A stretch of 64,000 nt of DNA from Roseococcus pinisoli (GTDB taxonomy: Bacteria; Pseudomonadota; Alphaproteobacteria; Acetobacterales; Acetobacteraceae): NCBI RefSeq assembly GCF_018413645.1, contig NZ_JAHCDA010000001.1, positions 1,054,001 to 1,118,000 on the forward strand, given 5' to 3'. This document shows positions 32,927-41,198 of this stretch, piece by piece; position 1 is the first letter of the stretch, and each line of letters starts with the position of its first letter. The position numbers and the translations under genes were made by a program. The notes below the pieces were generated by a model. That model worked only from the letters and a program-made list of their open reading frames with translations. It was not told the origin of the DNA and did not search any database.

Positions 32927-33042
32927 ATCGTTGATCCTATCCAATAGAACAATTCGCAGCTTCTAGGGCGATGGGACACATTTCGCAAGGCGCTTTGTTA
33001 TGCTTGTTCCTGTAGCTGACGATTCTAGCGTGGAAAGATAAA

Positions 33043-33279
33043 ATGATGACCACAAGTCAATTGGTGGACGTATCGGCCGACACTTGCCCAATGACCTTCG
33101 TGCGTGCCCGACTTCGGCTCGACCGCATGCAGCCGGGCGAAGTTCTTGAGGTGCGTTTCAAAGGTGACGAGCCGCGTGACAACTTGCCGCGGAGCTTCGC
33201 GGAGCAAGGTCATTCAGTCCTCGTCATGGAGTTCAACGAAGACGGAAGCGGAAAGTTGTTGGTGAAGAAAGGCGGCTAA
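33043..33279 (+). CDS. TusA/SirA family sulfurtransferase-like protein
   Basis: 78 residues. LVDVSADTCPMTFVRARLRLDRM carries the TusA-family CPM motif with the reactive Cys15 and the following RxxL helix; MQPGEVLEVRFKGDEPRDNLPRSF is the typical second strand. TusA proteins relay persulfide sulfur to tRNA thiolation, molybdenum cofactor or sulfur oxidation. No tusBCDE genes are near. It is divergent from mucR across an AT-rich promoter region and converges with rimI (18-base gap). The composition is less GC-biased than its neighbours. Confidence 0.83.
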   Translation: MMTTSQLVDVSADTCPMTFVRARLRLDRMQPGEVLEVRFKGDEPRDNLPRSFAEQGHSVLVMEFNEDGSGKLLVKKGG

Positions 33280-33297
33280 ACATTTAATTCACAAGTT

Positions 33298-33753
33298 TCA
33301 TTTCGCGGAGAGACCCGGTGTTGTCCCCGCGAAGGAAAGCCGCATCGCCAGCGCATGGGCACCGGGCGCGTAGTAGTCACGGCGCAGCCCGATCCGGGTA
33401 AAGCCGAAGGCGGCATAGAGGGCGATCGCGGCCGTATTGTCTTCCGCCACCTCCAGGAACATCGAGTGCGCGCCCGCTGCCTCGACCCCGGCGAGCACCG
33501 TCTTCACCAACTTAGCGGCGATGCCGCCGCGCCGGGCGTCGGGGCGCACGGCCAGGGTCAGGATCTCCGCTTCGTCGAGTGTCTGCCGGGCCAGGATGAA
33601 GCCCTTCTCGTCCGCGCGCAGCCCGAAGGTTCCCTCGAGGCCCAGCAGCGTGGCGATCGTCGTGGCGTCCCAGGCGGCCTCGGGCGGGAAGGCCGTCGCA
33701 TGGATGGTGGCGAGGAGATCGGCCTCGCCCGGCTCGGCGACGACCAGCCTCAT
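33298..33753 (-). CDS. rimI: Ribosomal protein bS18 alanine N-acetyltransferase-like (RimI)
   Basis: GNAT acetyltransferase of 151 residues. The acetyl-CoA binding motif A is visible as ILTLAVRPDARRGGIAAKLV, and FLEVAEDNTAAIALYAAFGFTRIGLRRDYY is the usual RimI ending. It overlaps tsaB by 4 bases, the very common tsaB-rimI pair. The frame is open upstream in the antisense of tsaB, but MRLVVAEP is the right family start. Confidence 0.9.
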   Translation of the reverse strand: MRLVVAEPGEADLLATIHATAFPPEAAWDATTIATLLGLEGTFGLRADEKGFILARQTLDEAEILTLAVRPDARRGGIAAKLVKTVLAGVEAAGAHSMFLEVAEDNTAAIALYAAFGFTRIGLRRDYYAPGAHALAMRLSFAGTTPGLSAK

Positions 33754-34370
33754 GTGGTGGCGGGAGCTTCGACATAGACGGGCGCCACGGCCAGCGCCGG
33801 CAATTCGCCCGCGAGCCGGCGGCGCGCCACGGCCTCCACGGCCAGGGCCTCGACCTGCCGGGCGCCGCCGAGGGCAATCGGCCAGCCGCGCGCGGCCATG
33901 CGGGCCGCCGCGCGGGTCGCGCCGTCGCCGACCAGGTAGACGAGGCCTTCCGGCTGGGGGAGCGCCGGTTCCGCGACGACCGCGGCCGGGCCCAGGGCCG
34001 CTCCATCCGCATCGAAGCGTTCCAGGAACAGCTCGCCCCGGCGATTTTCGGTGACGGCCCAGGCCGCCGTGCCGGGCGGCAGGCTCGCGGCCAGCGCCTC
34101 GCCGGTCGTGACGGCGACGAGCGGAATGACCCGCGCCGTCGCAATGCCTTCGGCCAGGGCGATGGCGCTGCGCAGACCGGTGAAGCTTCCCGGACCGACG
34201 ACGACGGCGACGGCGTCGAGCGCGCCGACCAGCACCGCCTCGGCCAGCGGCGGCAGCGCGGCGGCCTGGCCATGCGCGCCCTCCCGGCTTTGCTCGGCGT
34301 GGAGCGCGCCGTCCACCACGAGGGCGGCCAGGCATCGGGACAAGGCGGCATCGAGAACAAGAAGGCGCAT
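33750..34370 (-). CDS. tsaB: tRNA threonylcarbamoyladenosine biosynthesis protein TsaB
   Basis: Partner of TsaD in making t6A at position 37 of ANN-decoding tRNAs; about 206 residues. N-terminal ASKHA-fold start MRLLVLDAALSRCLAAL, and the diagnostic VVVGPGSFTGLRSAIALAEGIA. ATG 34370 is chosen over the ATG at 34382, which adds only MRDP. Coupled to rimI. tsaD is not in the window. Confidence 0.92.
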   Translation of the reverse strand: MRLLVLDAALSRCLAALVVDGALHAEQSREGAHGQAAALPPLAEAVLVGALDAVAVVVGPGSFTGLRSAIALAEGIATARVIPLVAVTTGEALAASLPPGTAAWAVTENRRGELFLERFDADGAALGPAAVVAEPALPQPEGLVYLVGDGATRAAARMAARGWPIALGGARQVEALAVEAVARRRLAGELPALAVAPVYVEAPATT

Positions 34371-34438
34371 CGGGTCCCGCATCGCACCGAACGCCGCCTC
34401 CGGGCAAGCCTGCCAGGACCGGCGGGGTTACGGCCCGG

Positions 34439-35296
34439 TCAGAGCCGTCGGAGCCAGACGCGCAGGGTGATCCACGCCGTGAGCCAGCCGATGCCGGCCG
34501 CCACCAGCGGCAGCGCCAGGAGGGAGCCCCAGGGGAGGTCCGCCGCCGTCGCCTCGCGGGCCAGCACCACCGGGATCGCCTGATCCGCCAGCGCCCATAG
34601 CGCCGGCACCGCCACGACGGCGCCGCCCAGGGCGCCCATGGCGCAGAGTTGCGCGAGGCGCCGGGCGAAGCGCCGGGCGATATCGCTGTCCCGCGCGCCG
34701 AGCTCGTGCAGGATCAGGATGGTCTCGCGCCGGGCGGCGATGCCCGAGCGCGTCGCCACCGTCACCAGGGCCGCGCCGACCAGCCCCACCACGGCCAGCA
34801 TCGCGACCGACAGCGCCTGCAGCACCTCGGCGAGGCGCAGCGCCTGCTGGATCGCGGTGCCCTGGGTTTCGAGCTGAGCCCCCGGTAGGTCCTGGACGAC
34901 CTCCAGGAAGGAGGTCTGATCCGCGTCGGGCCGCAGGGTGATGGCGACCATCCGGGGCAGGGGCAGATTGGGCACCTCGCCAAGCCAGGGCGCCATGAGC
35001 TGGCGCAGCCGCTCCTCTGGCACCAGCGCGGCCTCGACGGTTCCCGGCAGCTGGGCGAGTCTTTCGGCGATCGCTCCCGCATCGGCGTCGGAGGGAAGTT
35101 GCAGAAGGAGCTGCCCCGAGGCCCCGGCCTGCCAGCGCTCGGCGAGGCGCCCTGCGCCCTGCGCGCCCGCAAGGCCGAGGGCGGCGAGCAGCGCCATGGC
35201 GCCCACCAGCGCGGGCAGCAGCCGGTCGGCCAGGGCGCGGCGCAGGCCGAGGGGGTCCCGTCCCTTGAGATGACGCAGGCGCGGGATGTCAGCCAT
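34439..35296 (-). CDS. ftsX: Cell division protein FtsX
   Basis: Membrane subunit of the FtsEX complex, 285 residues. Four hydrophobic helices with a periplasmic loop after the first, and the family loop VATRSGIAARRETILILHELGARDSDIARRF before the last pair. FtsEX couples ATP hydrolysis to activation of peptidoglycan hydrolases at the septum. Overlaps ftsE by 8 bases. Confidence 0.9.
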   Translation of the reverse strand: MADIPRLRHLKGRDPLGLRRALADRLLPALVGAMALLAALGLAGAQGAGRLAERWQAGASGQLLLQLPSDADAGAIAERLAQLPGTVEAALVPEERLRQLMAPWLGEVPNLPLPRMVAITLRPDADQTSFLEVVQDLPGAQLETQGTAIQQALRLAEVLQALSVAMLAVVGLVGAALVTVATRSGIAARRETILILHELGARDSDIARRFARRLAQLCAMGALGGAVVAVPALWALADQAIPVVLAREATAADLPWGSLLALPLVAAGIGWLTAWITLRVWLRRL

Positions 35297-35954
35297 GGCT
35301 CACCAGCCTTCCCGACTCCAGGCGGAGCGCGGCGGCGGGATATTCCACGGGCAGCACCTCGCTATGCGTCGCCACGATCACGGTGGTGCCGAGGCGGTGC
35401 ATCTCGCGCAGCAGGGTGATGACGCGGCGGGCCTGGGCGTCGTCGAGATTGCCGGTCGGCTCGTCGGCGACCAGCAGCGCCGGCCGCGCGACCACGGCGC
35501 GGGAAAGGGCAAGGCGCTGCTGCTCGCCGCCGGAGAGCGTGCTGGGCGAGGCGTCCGCGCGCTCGAGCAGGCCGACCCAGCGCAGGATCTCGCGCACATC
35601 CGCGGTCAGCCGGGCCTCGGGGATGCCCTGGATGCGGAGCGGCAGCGCGGCATTCTCGAAGACCGAGAGGTGCGGCAGCAGGCGATAGTCCTGGAAGACA
35701 ACGCCGATCCGTCGCCGCAATGCCGGCAGGGCACGCCGGGGCAGGCGCGCGATATTGGCGCCGAGCACCTCCACCTCGCCGTCGGAAGCGCGAAGGGAAA
35801 GATGCATGAGCCGCAGCAGGCTGGATTTTCCGGCGCCCGACGGGCCGAGGAGCCAGGTGAAGCTGCCGGGCTCCAGCATGAAATCGAGGCCGCTGAGCGC
35901 CCAGGCCCCACCCCCTTCGGGGTATCGCAGGCCGACTCGGGAAAAACGCACCAT
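35289..35954 (-). CDS. ftsE: Cell division ATP-binding protein FtsE
   Basis: 221-residue ABC ATPase. Walker A is GPSGAGKSS, Q-loop VFQDYRLLPHLSVFEN (typical of FtsE), signature LSGGEQQRLALSRA, Walker B LLVADEPTGNLD, and switch His VATHSE. The frame remains open upstream but only MVRFSRVGLRYPEGG fits the family. Divergent from the zinc-ribbon gene across about 80 bases, an arrangement I recall as recurrent in alphaproteobacteria. Confidence 0.92.
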   Translation of the reverse strand: MVRFSRVGLRYPEGGGAWALSGLDFMLEPGSFTWLLGPSGAGKSSLLRLMHLSLRASDGEVEVLGANIARLPRRALPALRRRIGVVFQDYRLLPHLSVFENAALPLRIQGIPEARLTADVREILRWVGLLERADASPSTLSGGEQQRLALSRAVVARPALLVADEPTGNLDDAQARRVITLLREMHRLGTTVIVATHSEVLPVEYPAAALRLESGRLVSHG

Positions 35955-36037
35955 GGGGGGAGTTTCGCCGCTGCCTTCCCTATAAGGCAAACCAGTGGTT
36001 GCAGGATGGCCGCCGCCTTGGCACATGCGAAGCCCAG

Positions 36038-36505
36038 ATGGACATAGCTTGCCCCCATTGCGGCGCGACCTATCGCGTCCCGGATTCGCTGGCCGATGGC
36101 CGGAAGGCCGTGCGCTGCGTCGCCTGCATGAAGAGCTGGGTGCCGCAGGCCGCCGGGGCGCTGGCCGCCACCGGGCAGGACTGGCTGTCTTCGGCGCCGT
36201 TGACCGCGCCTCCGCCCCCGGTCGAGCCCGTGCCGGCCGGGCCGGCGCCCGTCGATGCGCCCGGTGCCATTTCCTTTTCCTCGGCCTCTGCGCCGACGCG
36301 CCTTGAAGCGGCGCCCTCATCGGCGACGCCGCCCGGCCTCGCCGACCGGCGCCTGCCGGAGGCCTCGCGCCGAGGGGGCGGCTCGGCGCTGTCCACGGCC
36401 TGGGCGGTCAGCCTCGCGCTGGTGATCGGCGGGGTCGCGGCCCTCTGGGTCTATCGCGCGGAACTTGCGGTCCTCTGGCCGCCCTTCGCGCGGCTGACGG
36501 GTTGA
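36038..36505 (+). CDS. Zinc-ribbon (MJ0042-type) single-pass membrane protein
   Basis: 155 residues. N-terminal zinc ribbon MDIACPHCGATYRVPDSLAD...VRCVACMKSW (two CxxC pairs), a Pro/Ala-rich linker of about 80 residues, and one C-terminal membrane helix (WAVSLALVIGGVAALWVY). This is the layout of MJ0042/zinc_ribbon_5 proteins of alphaproteobacteria. Function unknown. It is placed back to back with ftsE, hinting at an envelope or division role. Confidence 0.82.
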   Translation: MDIACPHCGATYRVPDSLADGRKAVRCVACMKSWVPQAAGALAATGQDWLSSAPLTAPPPPVEPVPAGPAPVDAPGAISFSSASAPTRLEAAPSSATPPGLADRRLPEASRRGGGSALSTAWAVSLALVIGGVAALWVYRAELAVLWPPFARLTG

Positions 36506-36726
36506 GACGACTTGACGTCGAAACCCCTGGCCTGCCACCTGTTGAAACCGTAATCTACTGAAGCGTGATGTGAACGAGCCCCGCTGCCTTGGGGTGTGCG
36601 AGAATACGAGGCTCCGGGCTTGCCACAGGACGCGCGCCGGCCTAGGTGCGCCCGGACGACACATTCTAATCCGCCCCGGCCGGCGCCGGGGCACCGAGCC
36701 GGCCCTCCGGCAGCAGGAGACAGGTA

Positions 36727-36969
36727 ATGAGCGAGACCGCCGACAAGGTGAAGAAGATTGTCGTGGAGCATCTGGGCGTCGAAGAGGCCAAGGTGACCCC
36801 GGAGGCCTCGTTCATCGACGACCTCGGCGCGGACAGCCTCGATACGGTCGAGCTGGTCATGGCCTTCGAAGAGGCCTTCGGTGTCGAGATTCCCGATGAC
36901 GCGGCGGAGAAGATCCAGACCGTCAAGGACGCCATCGAGTTCATCGAGAAGCAGCAGGCCGCGGCCTGA
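36727..36969 (+). CDS. acpP: Acyl carrier protein
   Basis: 80-residue acidic carrier of fatty-acid synthesis. The phosphopantetheine attachment Ser37 lies in [28 protein letters not shown] is the ribosome-binding region. 27 bases ahead of fabF. The usual fabD-fabG genes are not upstream here; a 221-base gap with no gene precedes it and should contain the promoter. Confidence 0.96.
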   Translation: MSETADKVKKIVVEHLGVEEAKVTPEASFIDDLGADSLDTVELVMAFEEAFGVEIPDDAAEKIQTVKDAIEFIEKQQAAA

Positions 36970-36996
36970 TTTCTCTTCCAGGGTAGGGAACGTCAC

Positions 36997-38277
36997 GTGT
37001 TCGCGCAGGGCTTCGCGCCGCGCCGCGTCGTGGTCACCGGCATGGGGATCGCGAGCCCGCTCGGGCTCGGGATCGAGAATGTCTGGAACCGCCTGACGAA
37101 CGGCGAAAGCGGCATCTCCGCCATCCAGGCCTTCGACACCAAGGACCTTCCGGCGCGTATCGCCGGTCAGGTGCCCGCCGGCACCAAGGCCGACGGCAAG
37201 CTCGACCTGGCCGAATGGATCCCCGTCAAGGACCAGAAGAAGATGGACCGCTTCATCCAGCTCGCGCTGGTGGCGGCCGTCGAGGCGGTCGAGGATTCCG
37301 GCTGGATGCCGGAAGCCGAGGCGGATCGCTGCGCGACCGGCGTGATGATCGGCTCGGGCATCGGCGGACTCCAGACCATCCAGGAGACCGCGGCGCTCGT
37401 CGTCGAGAACCGTGCGCGACGCATCTCTCCCTTCTTCATCCCTGCCTCGCTGGTGAACCTGGCCTCCGGCCATGTTTCGATCCGCTACGGCTTCAAGGGC
37501 CCGAACCACTCGGCCGTGACCGCCTGCGCGACCGGCGTGCATGCTATCGGTGATGCCTCGCGCCTCATCGCGCTCGGCGATGCCGAGGTGATGGTGGCCG
37601 GCGGCGCCGAGGCCGCGATCTGCGAGCTCGGCATCGGCGGCTTCTGCGCCTCCCGCGCGCTGTCCACCGGCTTCAACGACGCGCCGGCCACGGCTTCGCG
37701 CCCCTGGAGCAAGGATCGCGACGGCTTCGTGATGGGGGAGGGCGCTGGCGTCCTCGTCCTCGAGGAGCTGGAGCACGCCAAGAAGCGCGGCGCCAAGATC
37801 TATGGCGAAGTGATCGGCTACGGCATGTCCGGCGACGCCTATCACATCACCGCGCCGCCGGATGACGGCGACGGCGCCTTCCGTGCCATGAAGGCCGCCC
37901 TGCGCGATGCCGGCGTGGCGCCGGAGGCCGTGAACTACGTGAACGCGCATGGCACCTCGACCTTCGCGGACGATGTCGAGCTCGGCGCCGTGGAGCGGAT
38001 CTTCGGCGATGCCGCCAAGAACCTCGCCATGTCGTCCACCAAGTCGGCGATCGGGCACCTGCTGGGCGCGGCCGGCGCGGTGGAGGCGATCTTCTCCATC
38101 CTTGCCATCCGCGACAACGTGGCGCCGCCCACCCTCAACCTCGACGATCCCTCGCGCGAAAGCCCGATCGATCGCGTGGCGAAGGTGGCGCAGCAGCGGA
38201 AGATCGACGTGGCGCTGTCGAACAGCTTCGGCTTCGGCGGCACCAACGCCTCGGTGATTTTCCGCGCCGCGCCCTAG
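36997..38277 (+). CDS. fabF: Beta-ketoacyl-ACP synthase II
   Basis: Condensing enzyme of fatty-acid elongation, 426 residues from GTG. The Cys-His-His triad is C177 (TACATGVHAIG), H318 (NAHGTSTFADD) and H354 (SAIGHLLGAAG). Follows acpP and precedes mltG, the common acpP-fabF-mltG order. A GC-rich hairpin ending in TTT lies just after its stop. Confidence 0.96.
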   Translation: MFAQGFAPRRVVVTGMGIASPLGLGIENVWNRLTNGESGISAIQAFDTKDLPARIAGQVPAGTKADGKLDLAEWIPVKDQKKMDRFIQLALVAAVEAVEDSGWMPEAEADRCATGVMIGSGIGGLQTIQETAALVVENRARRISPFFIPASLVNLASGHVSIRYGFKGPNHSAVTACATGVHAIGDASRLIALGDAEVMVAGGAEAAICELGIGGFCASRALSTGFNDAPATASRPWSKDRDGFVMGEGAGVLVLEELEHAKKRGAKIYGEVIGYGMSGDAYHITAPPDDGDGAFRAMKAALRDAGVAPEAVNYVNAHGTSTFADDVELGAVERIFGDAAKNLAMSSTKSAIGHLLGAAGAVEAIFSILAIRDNVAPPTLNLDDPSRESPIDRVAKVAQQRKIDVALSNSFGFGGTNASVIFRAAP

Positions 38278-38287
38278 GCGCGTGCGC

Positions 38288-38324
38288 AAAGCCGCGCCGC
38301 AACCTCTCGGGCTGGCGCGGCTTT
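38288..38324 (+). terminator. Rho-independent-like terminator after fabF
   Basis: AAAGCCGCGCC (38288-38298) pairs perfectly with GGCGCGGCTTT (38314-38324), loop 15, ten bases after the fabF stop. The U-tract is only three bases. It ends 8 bases before the mltG start, so read-through to mltG is still likely. Confidence 0.6.
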
Positions 38325-38332
38325 AGACCGAT

Positions 38333-39316
38333 ATGCTTCGACTTCTGGGTGTCCTCGGCGCCCTCGTTCTCTTCCTGGCCTGTGGGGCCGGGATCTGGGG
38401 ATGGGGCACCTTTTCCAGGCCGGGCCCGCTTGAGGCCCCCACGCGGGTCGTGATCCCGCGCGGTGGGATCGAGGCCATCGCCGCCATGCTCCACGCGAAG
38501 AATGTCGTGGCCGAGCCGCGCATCTTTGCCGCCGCCGCCTGGGCCACCCGCGACCGCGGGCCGCTGCGTGCCGGCGAATTCGCCTTCGAGCCGCATGTCA
38601 CCATGACCGAAGTGCTGCACATCCTCCGCGAGGGGCGCGTGGTGCAGTATCGGCTCACCATTCCCGAAGGGCTGACCGCCCAGCAGATCGCCGCTATCCT
38701 CGAGCGGACCGAGGGCCTGACGGGCGAGGTGCCCCCCCTGGAGGAGGGCGCCGTGCTGCCGGAGACCTATGTCTTCGAGCGCGGCGATACCCGGGCCGCC
38801 ATCGTGCGCCGCGCGACGGCGGCGATGGACCAGGCGCTGGCCGAGGCCTGGGCCAGCCGTGCCGCGGACCTGCCACTGGCCACCCCGCGCGAAGCCCTCG
38901 TCCTCGCCTCCATCATCGAGGAGGAAACCGGCGTGGCGGCCGAGCGCGGACAGGTGGCCGGCGTCTTCGTGAACCGCCTGCGGCGCGGGATGATGCTGCA
39001 ATCCGACCCGACGGTGGCCTATGGCGTCACCCAGGGCGCGCCGCTGGACCGGGCCCTGACGCGCGCCGATCTCGACACGCCGCATCCCTACAACACCTAC
39101 CGCATCCGCGGCCTGCCGCCGGGCCCGATCGCCTCGCCCGGGCGCGAGGCGCTGCGCGCGGCCACCCGGCCCGAGACGACGGATGCCTTCTATTTCGTGG
39201 CCGACGGCACGGGCGGGCATGCCTTCGCCCGCACGCTCGACGAGCACAACCGCAACGTCGCCCGCTGGCGCGCCATGGGCCGGCCCATGCTGCTGCCCTC
39301 CGGGCGCGCACCATGA
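38333..39316 (+). CDS. mltG: Endolytic transglycosylase MltG
   Basis: Inner-membrane lytic transglycosylase that cuts nascent glycan strands, 327 residues. N-terminal helix, a LysM-like region (FAFEPHVTMTEVLHILREG), and the catalytic segment LASIIEEETGVAAERGQV with the acid Glu, then VFVNRLRRGMMLQSDPTVAYG and PYNTYRIRGLPPGPIASPG. Downstream of fabF; overlaps the MAPEG gene by 4 bases. Confidence 0.94.
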   Translation: MLRLLGVLGALVLFLACGAGIWGWGTFSRPGPLEAPTRVVIPRGGIEAIAAMLHAKNVVAEPRIFAAAAWATRDRGPLRAGEFAFEPHVTMTEVLHILREGRVVQYRLTIPEGLTAQQIAAILERTEGLTGEVPPLEEGAVLPETYVFERGDTRAAIVRRATAAMDQALAEAWASRAADLPLATPREALVLASIIEEETGVAAERGQVAGVFVNRLRRGMMLQSDPTVAYGVTQGAPLDRALTRADLDTPHPYNTYRIRGLPPGPIASPGREALRAATRPETTDAFYFVADGTGGHAFARTLDEHNRNVARWRAMGRPMLLPSGRAP

Positions 39317-39705
39317 CGGCCGGCCTCACCGTCCTGGCCTGGGGCTGCGTCCTCGGCCTCGTCCACATCTTCGCCCCAGCCGTCGCCAGGACGCTCGTCT
39401 ATGGCGCGACGTGGAACCTCGGCCCGCGCGATGCGGAGATGCCCCCGGCCGGCCCGCTCGCCGAGCGGCTCGCCCGGGCCCAGGCCAATTTCTTCGAGAC
39501 CTTCCCCATCCTGGTCGCGGCGGTGCTGATCGTTCATGCGGCCGGGCTGGAGAACGCCTGGACCGCCTATGGGGCCTGGCTCTGGCTGGGCGGCCGCATC
39601 CTGTATCTGCCGCTCTACGCTTTCGGCGTTCCTGTCGTCCGCACCCTCGCCTTCATGGCCAGCATGGTCGGGCTTGTCCTGATCCTGGGCGCGGCCCTCT
39701 TCTGA
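39313..39705 (+). CDS. MAPEG family membrane protein
   Basis: 130 residues, four hydrophobic segments. The block RAQANFFETFPILVAAVLIVHAAG with YGAWLWLGGRILYLPLYAFGVPVVRTLAF is the MAPEG hallmark (glutathione-dependent or eicosanoid-type membrane proteins in eukaryotes). Bacterial members are of unknown role, possibly glutathione-linked detoxification. Translationally coupled to mltG. Confidence 0.87.
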   Translation: MTAGLTVLAWGCVLGLVHIFAPAVARTLVYGATWNLGPRDAEMPPAGPLAERLARAQANFFETFPILVAAVLIVHAAGLENAWTAYGAWLWLGGRILYLPLYAFGVPVVRTLAFMASMVGLVLILGAALF

Positions 39706-39823
39706 GGCCACCGCGCCGCAGCGATGCGGGGCGGGGTGACAACTTCGCCGCGAGCTGCGGTAGGATGGCCCCTTCGTGAAGGGCGGCCCGGCCGTCGTCC
39801 AGAATCAAGCAGGTACGCCGTCG

Positions 39824-41185
39824 ATGTCCGCACCGAAGAAAATCGCCCTGGCCACGCTGGTGCAGCCCAACGGCAATCACCTCGCCGCCTGGCTCGCGCC
39901 CGAGGCGCAGCCGGATGCCGGGACCGATATCGCCTGGTGGCAGCGCATGGCGCAGATCGCGGAGCAGGGGAAGTTCGACCTCTTCTTCATCGCCGATACG
40001 CCGACCGTCCGCGTGGACAACATGCGCATGTGGAGTCATGCGCCCAGCTTCATGAACCAGCTGGAGCCGCTGACCATGCTTGCGGCCGTGGCCGGCGCCA
40101 CCCGCCGCATCGGCCTCGGCGCCACCGTCTCGACCAGCTTCAACGAGCCCTACAACGTCGCGCGCTCCTTCGCCTCGCTGGACCATATCTCGGGCGGGCG
40201 CGCCGGCTGGAATGTGGTGACCTCGGCCAACGACTATGCGGCGCGGAACTACGGCCACGCCAAGCTCGCCCCGCATGCCGAACGCTACGCCCGCGCCCAT
40301 GAATTCGTGCAGGTCGTGCAGAAGCTCTGGGACTGCTGGCAGGACGACGCCTTCATCAACGACCGGGAGCAGAAGCTCACCTTCGACCCCGCGCGCTTCC
40401 ACGTCGTGGCTCATGAGGGGAAGCACTTCCGGGTGAATGGCGGCCTCAACCTCGCCCGCTCGCCCCAGGGCCATCCCGTCATCATCCAGGCCGGCGCGTC
40501 CAATACGGGCAAGGAGCTCGCGGCGGAGACGGCCGAGGTCGTCTTCGGCACCTCCGCCACGATCGAGGAGGCGGTGAAGTTCTATGACGACCTGAAGGGC
40601 CGCATGGCGAAGTATGGCCGCGCGCGGGACAACCTGAAGATCCTGGGCGGCATCACCGTCATCGTCGGCGACACGCAGGAGGAGGCCGAGGCCCGCCACC
40701 TGCAATACCAGGAGATGCTGCACCCTTCGGTCGGCGTGCTGCGCGTCAGCCAGGACCTGGAGACCGACCTCTCCGACCTGCCGCTGGACGAGCCGGTGCC
40801 CGAGCGCCGCATCCCCAAATCGGCCAACCACCACCAGGCCTATTTCGCCGAGATCGTGGGCCTCATCGGCCAGGGCCTGACGCTGCGCCAGGTGGCCATG
40901 CGCTACAACCGCAGCAAGGCGACCTTCTGCGGCACGGCTGCGCAGGTGGCCGATGTGATGCAGGAATGGGTGGAGGCCGGCGCCTGCGACGGCTTCATGG
41001 TCACCTTCCCGGTGATGCCGACCTGCCTGCAGGACTTCGTGGACAAGGTGGTGCCGGAGCTGCAGCGCCGCGGGATGTTCCGCGAGGATTATACCGGCAC
41101 CACGCTGCGGGAGCATCTGGGCATTCCGCGCCCGGAGAACCGCCACGTCGCCGGCGGCCCGGCGAAGACCGAAGCCGCCGAATAG
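39824..41185 (+). CDS. LLM-class flavin-dependent monooxygenase (NtaA/SnaA/DszA family)
   Basis: 453 residues, paralogue of the gene at 5519-6823. Shared marks are STSFNEPYNVARSFASLDHISGGRAGWNVVTS, KLWDCWQDDAFI and the late GFMVTFPVMPTCLQDFVDKVVPEL. ATG 39824 gives the family N-terminus; the frame is open to 39776. No transporter or reductase adjoins it. It is transcribed toward the convergent opgH. Substrate unknown. Confidence 0.9.
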   Translation: MSAPKKIALATLVQPNGNHLAAWLAPEAQPDAGTDIAWWQRMAQIAEQGKFDLFFIADTPTVRVDNMRMWSHAPSFMNQLEPLTMLAAVAGATRRIGLGATVSTSFNEPYNVARSFASLDHISGGRAGWNVVTSANDYAARNYGHAKLAPHAERYARAHEFVQVVQKLWDCWQDDAFINDREQKLTFDPARFHVVAHEGKHFRVNGGLNLARSPQGHPVIIQAGASNTGKELAAETAEVVFGTSATIEEAVKFYDDLKGRMAKYGRARDNLKILGGITVIVGDTQEEAEARHLQYQEMLHPSVGVLRVSQDLETDLSDLPLDEPVPERRIPKSANHHQAYFAEIVGLIGQGLTLRQVAMRYNRSKATFCGTAAQVADVMQEWVEAGACDGFMVTFPVMPTCLQDFVDKVVPELQRRGMFREDYTGTTLREHLGIPRPENRHVAGGPAKTEAAE

Positions 41186-41198
41186 GTCGTGGGGCCGG